NCBI GenBank assembly: GCA_002256685.1
Contig: NQJH01000067.1
Coordinates: forward strand, 1-7,822
From: Methylococcaceae bacterium NSP1-2
GTDB lineage: Bacteria > Pseudomonadota > Gammaproteobacteria > Methylococcales > Methylomonadaceae
Length of the DNA: 7,822 nucleotides
Direction: 5' to 3'
The position numbers were made by a program, and so were the translations under genes. Below are positions 1 through 5,023 of the stretch, piece after piece. How positions within the stretch are numbered: position 1 is the first letter of the stretch; every line of letters begins with the position of its first letter. The notes beneath the pieces are model-generated. The model searched no databases. It was not told where the DNA came from and saw nothing but the letters and a program-made list of their open reading frames with translations.

Positions 1-648
1 AATAGTTGTATTATCAGCAAAGGCATCACCCCAATGGGTTAATTCATTGCTTACTGCGGGTTCTAAAGTGCTGGACAGGGATTTATTGCCTAACCATTGA
101 CTATTACCTTCCGTCCACGCTAATACATGCAGTTCAGTGACATCATGTCGTCCTTTTAGGATTTCAGACACTTGTTGAAAACCATCTCGCGTGGCATCAA
201 GGCTAATAACTTGTGTTTGTGCAGGTGGATTAGCCAATAAGTTAGCGGCATTTTCAGCGCGTGGATCAACAATGATTAGTGTAGTTGCGTGTTCACCGCC
301 GACACCTATAACGGGACTCAATGCCAAATCAGTTGCGGCGAATGGATGCTCAGTTGCAAGGGGAGAAAATGCGGGTTGATGCTCGGTATTATCAGGATTA
401 GGCTGATAATCAACAACCGTCGCGGGTTTTTCTAGTGCGGCAATATCAATAGTCGGCTCGCTAGGCGGTGGCGTGGCTTCGCTAGTAGGTTCGGCAATCG
501 GTTTATTATCGATTACCTCAGGCTGTACTTCCACTGCGGTTGCTGCTATTGCACCGTCAAATACTAAGCGACTTTCCAACACGAGGCGTTGAGAATGCGC
601 TGTGGATTTGTGTTTAGACTTTTTTACAATGGGAGACTGTTTTTTCAT
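1..648 (-). CDS. Large surface/secreted protein N-terminus with LEPR-like motif and DUF4347 domain (partial)
   Basis: The minus strand is open from an ATG at 648-646 to the window edge, giving 216 codons with no stop; the 3' part lies outside. In-frame stops at 711-709 and 744-742, with no other ATG between, make this start the only credible one, although no strong ribosome binding site is seen. Residues 1-20 are Lys/Ser-rich. Residues 24-33 (LESRLVFDGA) match the LEPR-type motif found at the start of very large bacterial surface proteins. Residues 36-110 are a Pro/Glu/Thr-rich linker. Residues about 122-216 match DUF4347: LIIVDPRAEN, then SLDATRDGF, then LHVLAWTEG and LGN. The usual SHG of this domain is replaced (residues 177-181 are AWTEG). 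Such proteins are commonly long adhesins with repeats, often exported by type I secretion; both are inferred here, since the C-terminus is absent. The long leader carries a probable c-di-GMP riboswitch. Confidence 0.82.
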   Translation of the reverse strand, partial: MKKQSPIVKKSKHKSTAHSQRLVLESRLVFDGAIAATAVEVQPEVIDNKPIAEPTSEATPPPSEPTIDIAALEKPATVVDYQPNPDNTEHQPAFSPLATEHPFAATDLALSPVIGVGGEHATTLIIVDPRAENAANLLANPPAQTQVISLDATRDGFQQVSEILKGRHDVTELHVLAWTEGNSQWLGNKSLSSTLEPAVSNELTHWGDAFADNTTI

Positions 649-684
649 TGGTGTATGCCTGTGCCTAGCTAGATAAATTCGAAT

Positions 685-734
685 AATCCGAGTTCGGAAT
701 AAAACTGATTAAAATTTTATGTCGAACTCAGATT
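685..734 (-). repeat. Imperfect inverted repeat in the leader
   Basis: AATC-C-GAGTTCG at 685-696 pairs with CGAACTC-A-GATT at 723-734, giving 11 of 12 complementary positions around a 26-nt AT-rich loop. It lies 37 bp upstream of the LEPR/DUF4347 start codon. It could be an RNA hairpin in the leader or a DNA site for a regulator. No T-run follows on the minus strand, so it does not look like an intrinsic terminator. Confidence 0.4.
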
Positions 735-783
735 CGATTATTTAAATGTGAGTTATTTTTATTATTGCTTGCGGAGATAAGCG

Positions 784-867
784 TTATTGATGGCAATAAT
801 GCTGATTTTGATGATTTTTGCGCACGGTTTGGTTTGCGCCTAAAAAGGCACAGCTAATTCTTGACAT
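784..867 (-). other. Candidate 27-codon upstream reading frame in the riboswitch leader
   Basis: An ATG at 867-865 is preceded by AGGTGA (877-872), a better ribosome binding site than that of the main gene. It opens 27 codons ending in TAA at 786-784. The predicted peptide begins MSRISCAFLGAN and resembles nothing I recognise. It is in the same frame as the downstream gene but separated from it by several stops. It may be a regulatory leader peptide or chance. The ribosome-binding segment repeats the GGTGACT of the aptamer's closing stem. Confidence 0.2.
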
Positions 868-919
868 GAAGTCACCTGTAGTATTTAAAATGTTGAGAGC
901 CTTTGTGTGACATTAACGC

Positions 920-1003
920 AGTCACCCTCGGCAGGCCGACTTTCCAAACATTATTGGATTCGTGACTTTCCGCCCCTACCTTACGATAGGTTTAGCTTTG
1001 ACT
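920..1003 (-). promoter_or_regulatory. Probable cyclic di-GMP-I (GEMM) riboswitch aptamer
   Basis: Read on the minus strand, AGTCA (1003-999) pairs with TGACT (924-920) to close the aptamer. AAACC (993-989) leads into a 6-bp helix, CCTATC (990-985) with GGTAGG (980-975), capped by the GNRA loop GTAA (984-981). Next comes GGCGGAAAGTC (974-964), matching the GACGCAAAGCC segment of the Vibrio aptamer with identical spacing. A second hairpin forms from TCCAA (958-954) and TTGGA (947-943). The 3' segment GTCGGCCTGCCG (940-929) is close to the family consensus GCCGGGCTGCCG. The helix beyond AAACC is weaker than usual (C-G, a G-U, and an A-C mismatch), and one extra base sits before AAACC. In this family c-di-GMP binding switches expression of the downstream gene, here the LEPR/DUF4347 protein 272 nt away. 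No clear terminator follows, so control may be translational. Confidence 0.72.
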
Positions 1004-1026
1004 TAACTGCAAAGACGCAGTTAAGT
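1001..1026 (-). repeat. Perfect 10-bp inverted repeat just before the aptamer
   Basis: ACTTAACTGC and GCAGTTAAGT flank a 6-nt loop, forming a perfect 10-bp hairpin. On the minus strand its 3' arm (1010-1001) overlaps the 5' arm of the aptamer's closing stem (1003-999), so the two helices cannot form fully at once. On the plus strand it is followed by a short run of T, so a weak plus-strand terminator is a less likely alternative. Confidence 0.5.
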
Positions 1027-1044
1027 TTTGAAAACGCTCTGATT

Positions 1045-1053
1045 TCTATAACA
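1045..1053 (-). promoter_or_regulatory. Candidate extended -10 promoter for the riboswitch transcript
   Basis: The minus strand reads TGTTATAGA (1053-1045), an extended -10 element (TGn followed by TATAGA, 5 of 6 matches to TATAAT). No good -35 box lies 16-18 nt upstream, as expected when the extended TG motif compensates. Transcription would begin near 1038, about 35 nt before the closing stem of the aptamer, a sensible place for a riboswitch transcript. Confidence 0.4.
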
Positions 1054-1262
1054 GCGATTGGTCAAGAAACGATGAGCAAATCCGCCTAAAAAGAAGAGAA
1101 TTAATCTTACTATTTTTATTTCGGCTAAAATTCACGCATTTTATATGCCATTTTTTGCGAATACTATTAAGTTTTTTCCTTACTAGCAGGATATTAAATG
1201 GTCGCACTACAAGTAATTGATTTTTATCATGTACATACAACTAGCATACTACGGTTTTTTAG
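1054..1262. other. Intergenic stretch with nothing recognised
   Basis: This AT-rich part of the gap between rimO and the riboswitch shows no convincing gene. Short open frames cross it on both strands but have no recognisable product. It may hold upstream promoter sequence for the riboswitch transcript. Confidence 0.5.
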
Positions 1263-1297
1263 TGACTTAACTGACTTAAGTCTGTCAAAAACTGACA
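1263..1297. repeat. Cluster of TGACTTAA repeats and short palindromes downstream of rimO
   Basis: TGACTTAA occurs at 1263-1270 and 1272-1279, 9 bp apart. The second copy lies in the perfect palindrome GACTTAAGTC (1273-1282), which is followed by a TGTCA/TGACA hairpin (1283-1297). The 11-mer TGACTTAACTG at 1263-1273 recurs exactly at 999-1009, across the riboswitch closing stem. This could be a regulator site array or an RNA structure; the function is unknown. Confidence 0.35.
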
Positions 1298-1326
1298 TAA
1301 ATTAATAAACACTTATTTCATTTATG
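1296..1326 (-). terminator. Weak candidate terminator after rimO
   Basis: About 26 nt past the rimO stop the minus strand can form CATAAAT/ATTTATG (1326-1320 with 1302-1296) stacked on AATAA/TTATT around a GTGT loop. TCAG and a run of five T follow. The stem is almost all A-T, so termination would be inefficient. I see no stronger candidate. Confidence 0.28.
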
Positions 1327-1351
1327 ACAAACTTGGTCAGTTCTTTATAAA

Positions 1352-2668
1352 TTACGACACTAAGCGTCCCCACATATCATAATCATCGGCTTCTTCTAAT
1401 TCGACCTCGACAAAATCACCGACTTTTAAGTGCGTTGCGCCATCAATAAATACTTGTCCGTCAATTTCAGGCGCGTCGGCTTTACTTCTAGCAACCGCAC
1501 CTTCTTCGACGACTTCATCAATTAATACAGTTTCAATTCTACCGATGCGTCGTTGCAAACGGTCTGCACTGATTTGGGCTTGATGTGCCATAAAACGGGC
1601 AAGGCGTTCTTGTTTCACTTCTTCAGGAATTTGATTGGGTAACTCATTCGCTACCGCACCTTTCACCGGTGAATAGGCAAAACAACCGACGCGATCCAAT
1701 TGAGCTTCACTGAGAAAATCCAATAATTCTTCAAATTCTGCTTCGGTTTCGCCGGGAAAGCCTGCAATAAAAGTACTGCGCAAAGTTATATCAGGACAAA
1801 TATCGCGCCATGCTTTAATACGTTGCAGATTATTTTCAGTTGCCGCTGGGCGTTTCATCAGTTTTAAAATACGGCTGTTGGCGTGTTGAAACGGAATATC
1901 CAAATACGGCAAAATTTTTCCGTCTGCCATTAATGGAATTACGGAATCGACATGCGGATAAGGATACACATAGTGCATTCTGACCCAAATACCTAACTCA
2001 CCCAAGGCTTTAGCGAGTTCATAAAAACGGGTTTTCATGCTCTCGCCATGCCAAAAATCAAGTTGATATTTTAAATCCAGACCGTAAGCACTGGTGTCTT
2101 GCGCGACCACTAATAATTCTTTCACACCTGCTTTCGCTAGACGTTCGGCTTCCAGCATTACTTCACTAATCGGGCGACTGACTAAATCACCGCGCATCGA
2201 GGGAATAATGCAGAAAGTACAACGGTGATTACAGCCTTCGGAAATTTTTAAATACGCGTAATGGTTAGGCGTGAGTTTAATGCCTTGGGGCGGTAATAAA
2301 TCCAGAAACGGCGCGTGCGGTGCGGGTAAATTTTCGTGGATTGAATCCATCACCTCATTTAACGCGTGTGCGCCAGTGACTTTTAGCACTTGCGGATGAC
2401 GGGCGCGAATTTCAGCTTCACGCGCTCCTAAGCAACCGGTAACGATGACTTTGCCGTTCTTAGCCAACGCTTCGCCAATGCTATCCAGTGATTCTTCGAC
2501 AGCGGCATCAATAAAGCCGCAAGTATTGACGACGACTAAATCGGCTGATTGATACGAGGGCGATACTTCGTAACCTTCTAAACGTAATTGAGTAAGGATT
2601 TTTTCGCTATCAACGAGGGCTTTAGGACAGCCCAAACTGATGAAACCGACGGTGGGTATTTTTGACAT
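1352..2668 (-). CDS. rimO: Ribosomal protein uS12 methylthiotransferase RimO
   Basis: RimO is a cytoplasmic radical-SAM enzyme that adds a methylthio group to a conserved aspartate of ribosomal protein S12, using two [4Fe-4S] clusters. At 438 residues it matches the usual length (about 440). The N-terminal methylthiotransferase domain carries cluster ligands Cys14 (GCPKALVDSE), Cys50 (NTCGFIDAA) and Cys79 (TGCLGAR). The radical-SAM domain has Cys146, Cys150 and Cys153 in SEGCNHRCTFC, followed by IIPSMRGDLVSRP, which separates RimO from the tRNA enzyme MiaB. The C-terminal 70 residues fit a TRAM RNA-binding domain. MSKIPTVGFISLGC is the expected N-terminus; only a weak purine-rich site (AAGAA) precedes the ATG. 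It lies 71 bp downstream of ribH on the same strand, separated by a hairpin, and may be partly co-transcribed. The assignment is firm. Confidence 0.97.
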   Translation of the reverse strand: MSKIPTVGFISLGCPKALVDSEKILTQLRLEGYEVSPSYQSADLVVVNTCGFIDAAVEESLDSIGEALAKNGKVIVTGCLGAREAEIRARHPQVLKVTGAHALNEVMDSIHENLPAPHAPFLDLLPPQGIKLTPNHYAYLKISEGCNHRCTFCIIPSMRGDLVSRPISEVMLEAERLAKAGVKELLVVAQDTSAYGLDLKYQLDFWHGESMKTRFYELAKALGELGIWVRMHYVYPYPHVDSVIPLMADGKILPYLDIPFQHANSRILKLMKRPAATENNLQRIKAWRDICPDITLRSTFIAGFPGETEAEFEELLDFLSEAQLDRVGCFAYSPVKGAVANELPNQIPEEVKQERLARFMAHQAQISADRLQRRIGRIETVLIDEVVEEGAVARSKADAPEIDGQVFIDGATHLKVGDFVEVELEEADDYDMWGRLVS

Positions 2669-2703
2669 AGTATTTCTTGTGTATAGGGGTGGTCTATAGG
2701 GAT

Positions 2704-2736
2704 AAACCGCCGAGGTTTTAAAAACTTCGGTGGTTT
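2704..2736 (+). repeat. Hairpin between ribH and rimO, fully paired only as plus-strand RNA
   Basis: AAACCGCCGAGGTTT (2704-2718) faces AAACTTCGGTGGTTT (2722-2736) around a 3-nt loop. As plus-strand RNA all 15 positions pair if two G-U wobbles are allowed. On the minus strand these become C-A mismatches. It lies 3 bp past the ribH stop. It could act as a weak ribH terminator, although no clean T-run follows on the minus strand, or it may be a dispersed intergenic palindrome. Confidence 0.5.
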
Positions 2737-2739
2737 GGG

Positions 2740-3219
2740 CTACGCAATTTCGCGTAAAGTTTTCAGCGTTTTTAAAATCGCATTACCCGCTTCTATGCCT
2801 TTGTTATAGTTATTATTAGAGGCACGAGCTTCTGCTTGTTCAAAGGTATTCACGGCTAATATTTCAAAGCCAACCGGAATTTGATAATTAATCGCGGTAT
2901 TCATTAATGCGCGAGTAACTTCATTGGCAATCATATCAAAGTGATAAGTATCGCCTTTAATAATAATACTGAATGCCACGATGGCATCAAATTGTTTAGA
3001 TTTAGCCAATTTCTCAACAATTAACGGCACTTCCCACGAACCGGGCGCGTAATAAACCTTAATATTGCTTTCGGGGATGTCATTTTGAATCAGTACTTCT
3101 TTGCAATAATTAGTCATATTGCCATTTAATTCCGCGTGATAAGTACTTTGTACAATGGCTATTTTTAATTTAGCGGGTTTTTTTAAATCAATTTTTTCAA
3201 CAATAAGGTCTTTTATCAT
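2740..3219 (-). CDS. ribH: 6,7-dimethyl-8-ribityllumazine synthase
   Basis: Lumazine synthase condenses 5-amino-6-ribitylamino-uracil with 3,4-dihydroxy-2-butanone 4-phosphate to give 6,7-dimethyl-8-ribityllumazine, the substrate of the riboflavin synthase encoded just upstream. The 159 residues match the family length. Recognisable parts are the APGSWEVP substrate loop (residues 58-65), the IIIKGDTYHFD segment with the presumed catalytic His93, and the later IPVGFEILAVNTFEQAEARA stretch. GSWEVP and GFEIL differ somewhat from the commoner GAFEIP and GFGVL, so this is a slightly divergent member. The family forms cytoplasmic icosahedral or smaller ring assemblies; which applies here cannot be told. 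The start lies 9 nt after the ribE stop, with only a weak ribosome binding site (AGG), so translation may be coupled to ribE. Confidence 0.95.
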   Translation of the reverse strand: MIKDLIVEKIDLKKPAKLKIAIVQSTYHAELNGNMTNYCKEVLIQNDIPESNIKVYYAPGSWEVPLIVEKLAKSKQFDAIVAFSIIIKGDTYHFDMIANEVTRALMNTAINYQIPVGFEILAVNTFEQAEARASNNNYNKGIEAGNAILKTLKTLREIA

Positions 3220-3228
3220 AATGGTTGC

Positions 3229-3840
3229 CTAGTGGTGTTCCTGTAAATAACGTTCAACGGTGGTGACGATAACTTTAGTTTGACACTCTATTTCAATATT
3301 CACCGTATCGCCGAGTTTTTTTTGTCCAAAGGTAGTGGCGCGTAAAGTTTCGGGGATTAAATGCACGCTAAAACCACCGGTTATTTCTGTATTCACGATG
3401 GTTAAACTCGCGCCGTTAATAGCGATAAAACCTTTGGGTAAAATGTATTTCATCCATGCTGCTGGACAGCTAAAATCAATCACATAATTATTTTCGCTCT
3501 CGGTAATTCGAACTATTTTAGCCGTGCCTTCGACATGACCTGATAGTAAATGCCCGCCAATTTCATCACCTTGTTTGGCTGAGCGTTCAACATTGACTTT
3601 ATCACCCGCCTTCAATGTGCCTAAGGTGGTTTTATTTAACGTTTCCTGCATAGCATCAAAGGATACTTGATTATTTTCTATCGTGGTGACGGTTAAGCAA
3701 ACGCCATCCACTGCAACACTCGCGCCGATGGTTAAGTTATTTAATAATCCATTATCAAACGCAATTTTGAAGGTATTGAGTCCGGTTTTTTTATCGACTG
3801 CGATAATATCAACAACACGCTGAACGATGCCTGTGTACAT
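3229..3840 (-). CDS. ribE: Riboflavin synthase, alpha subunit
   Basis: Riboflavin synthase dismutates two molecules of 6,7-dimethyl-8-ribityllumazine to riboflavin and the pyrimidine returned to RibH, the last step of the pathway. The 203-residue protein has the two tandem lumazine-binding barrels of the family. It begins MYTGIVQ (canonical MFTGIV). The first barrel carries ASVAVDGVCLTVT and the second FIAINGASLTIVNT. GGHLLSGHVEGTA joins them and HLIPETLRATTFG lies near the end. The length is slightly below the usual 210. The gene is followed at 9 nt by ribH; the other rib genes are not in the window. The start has a good ribosome binding site. No FMN riboswitch is visible in the 107-bp gap upstream. 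Confidence 0.96.
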   Translation of the reverse strand: MYTGIVQRVVDIIAVDKKTGLNTFKIAFDNGLLNNLTIGASVAVDGVCLTVTTIENNQVSFDAMQETLNKTTLGTLKAGDKVNVERSAKQGDEIGGHLLSGHVEGTAKIVRITESENNYVIDFSCPAAWMKYILPKGFIAINGASLTIVNTEITGGFSVHLIPETLRATTFGQKKLGDTVNIEIECQTKVIVTTVERYLQEHH

Positions 3841-3849
3841 AAATTAAAA

Positions 3850-3855
3850 CTCCTT
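3850..3855 (-). promoter_or_regulatory. Ribosome binding site of ribE
   Basis: The minus strand reads AAGGAG 9 nt before the ATG of ribE. It is the clearest Shine-Dalgarno sequence in the window and supports the chosen start. Confidence 0.8.
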
Positions 3856-3867
3856 TAGCGGGGTAAT

Positions 3868-3951
3868 GTAGGTTGGGTTAGCGATAGCGTAACCCAACAA
3901 AAACAATCGACTAAATAAAAATATTGGGGTTCGTGTCTCACCCCAACCTAC
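3868..3951. repeat. REPIN-like composite inverted repeat
   Basis: Outer arms GTAGGTTGGG (3868-3877) and CCCAACCTAC (3942-3951) are perfect 10-bp inverted copies. Inside the left end is a hairpin, GTTGGGTTA/TAACCCAAC (3872-3880 with 3890-3898), around GCGATAGCG. Inside the right end is another, TTGGGGT/ACCCCAA (3924-3930 with 3940-3946). Two facing hairpin units form one element. The TAGGTTGGGTTAGCGATAGCG type resembles dispersed intergenic repeats I recall from several bacteria. The right end overlaps the last bases of the SGNH gene and provides its TAG stop (3950-3948). Confidence 0.75.
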
Positions 3952-5018
3952 GGAGAAAATGGATTAGCTTGATTGGCTTGCAGATTATGAAATCCGTGCG
4001 TCATAAACTCGCCCAGATATAAAAAACCATTGGTGCTTAAATGGGTATCATTGGGCATATAAAAATCTTTAATCGTACGACTTTTTTCGATAAATACTGA
4101 CCCTAAATCAGGCGCGATTAATTCGGGATGTTGGGCAAAGCTTTGCCAAATATTCTGATAAGGATATTTAGTTAATTGACCATAACCTAAATACACGGTG
4201 GCTTTATCTGGCACGATTAACCATATCGGTTGAATACCTACGGTTTGTAGACTTTTATTAACCGTCAATACATTATCAATTGAATTAAAGGTTTCTTTTT
4301 TAAAATCCCCATCAACAAAAATGGCATAGTGACATAAACGATGGGAAAATAATTGGCAACCGTCAAAATTAACTGCTTGCACCGCGCCTGATTTCAAATA
4401 TTTTTCGGGTAAATTCAATGATAACTTAAGGGTGTTATACAGGGCTTTAACACCCCAATCCGCCCCGTTAAGTTTACTAAAAGTGACACGTTCACGTTTA
4501 ACAAGAGGATACATTGGAAAAGCGGAGTTAAGAATCAACTCATGTTTAACAATTGGCTCGCGTGATGAGGACAGTGCTTTCATGCGCCCTTGAAACAGCC
4601 GTTCGATACTTTCAATAATGACGTAACGCCCTTTAAAACCTGCTGCGCGTAACGCCTCACCTAAATCAGCGCGTAAGGCTTCATCTGTTCTCAGTTCTTG
4701 CCATGTCATAGTGCCGACTTTTAAACCATCAGCTATTAATTTCGATTGCCAAACTCGTGACACAGAAAATGAATCACCAATGACCAAAATGTCCGCTTCA
4801 GCCATTGGATAATCTTTAAAATTTTCGGGTAACACGGCGGGTTGATCGGATTTCCAGCCAAAACTATGTTCTGGAAAATTACCAATACGAGTTAAATCGC
4901 CATACAGTCTTTCAAAATAAAACTCCATGCACCAAGCAATGATTGCCATGATAAAAAATGAATAAATCAGGGTTAAACTGTATTTTTTAAAACTAATCGG
5001 TTGTAAATGGACGTTCAT
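3948..5018 (-). CDS. AlgJ/AlgX-like SGNH-fold polysaccharide O-acetyltransferase component
   Basis: This 356-residue protein probably works with the MBOAT protein encoded just upstream: MBOAT moves an acetyl group across the inner membrane and an SGNH-fold partner transfers it to an exported polysaccharide. It has a hydrophobic segment at residues 15-31 with a basic flank (FKKY), so it is likely a membrane-anchored periplasmic protein. The SGNH nucleophile block is ILVIGDSFS (Gly81-Asp82-Ser83) and the C-terminal catalytic block is PNDTHLSTNG (Asp324, His326), the DxxH-type pair in the AlgX/AlgJ style. The start lies 5 nt past the MBOAT stop; a weak GAG site overlaps that stop, suggesting translational coupling. 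The C-terminal codons lie in a repeat, so the natural end may have been changed by its insertion. The polysaccharide is unknown, since no synthesis genes are present. Confidence 0.82.
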   Translation of the reverse strand: MNVHLQPISFKKYSLTLIYSFFIMAIIAWCMEFYFERLYGDLTRIGNFPEHSFGWKSDQPAVLPENFKDYPMAEADILVIGDSFSVSRVWQSKLIADGLKVGTMTWQELRTDEALRADLGEALRAAGFKGRYVIIESIERLFQGRMKALSSSREPIVKHELILNSAFPMYPLVKRERVTFSKLNGADWGVKALYNTLKLSLNLPEKYLKSGAVQAVNFDGCQLFSHRLCHYAIFVDGDFKKETFNSIDNVLTVNKSLQTVGIQPIWLIVPDKATVYLGYGQLTKYPYQNIWQSFAQHPELIAPDLGSVFIEKSRTIKDFYMPNDTHLSTNGFLYLGEFMTHGFHNLQANQANPFSP

Positions 5019-5023
5019 CGTAC

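Noticed and set aside
191..379. 62-codon plus-strand open frame
   Set aside because: It lies entirely antisense to the well-supported LEPR/DUF4347 coding region.
820..849. Small hairpins GCCT/AGGC and GCGCA/TGCGC in the leader as a riboswitch terminator
   Set aside because: The stems are 4-5 bp and no T-run follows on the minus strand, so they do not make an intrinsic terminator.
861..889. Plus-strand promoter-like pair TTGACA, 17 nt, TTTAAA
   Set aside because: The -35 is perfect but the -10 is poor, and no plus-strand gene follows. An antisense RNA to the riboswitch leader cannot be excluded but has no other support.
907..1089. 60-codon plus-strand open frame starting MTLTQSPSAG
   Set aside because: It lies antisense to the riboswitch candidate and is best explained as a shadow of that conserved RNA; there is no ribosome binding site or domain.
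1046..1240. 64-codon minus-strand open frame starting MYVHDKNQ
   Set aside because: AT-rich, Lys/Asn/Ser-biased translation with no recognisable features, and it ends at the candidate promoter. Probably chance.
3841..3947. Possible FMN riboswitch upstream of ribE
   Set aside because: The gap is only 107 bp and is mostly occupied by the repeat; none of the FMN aptamer's conserved blocks is visible.
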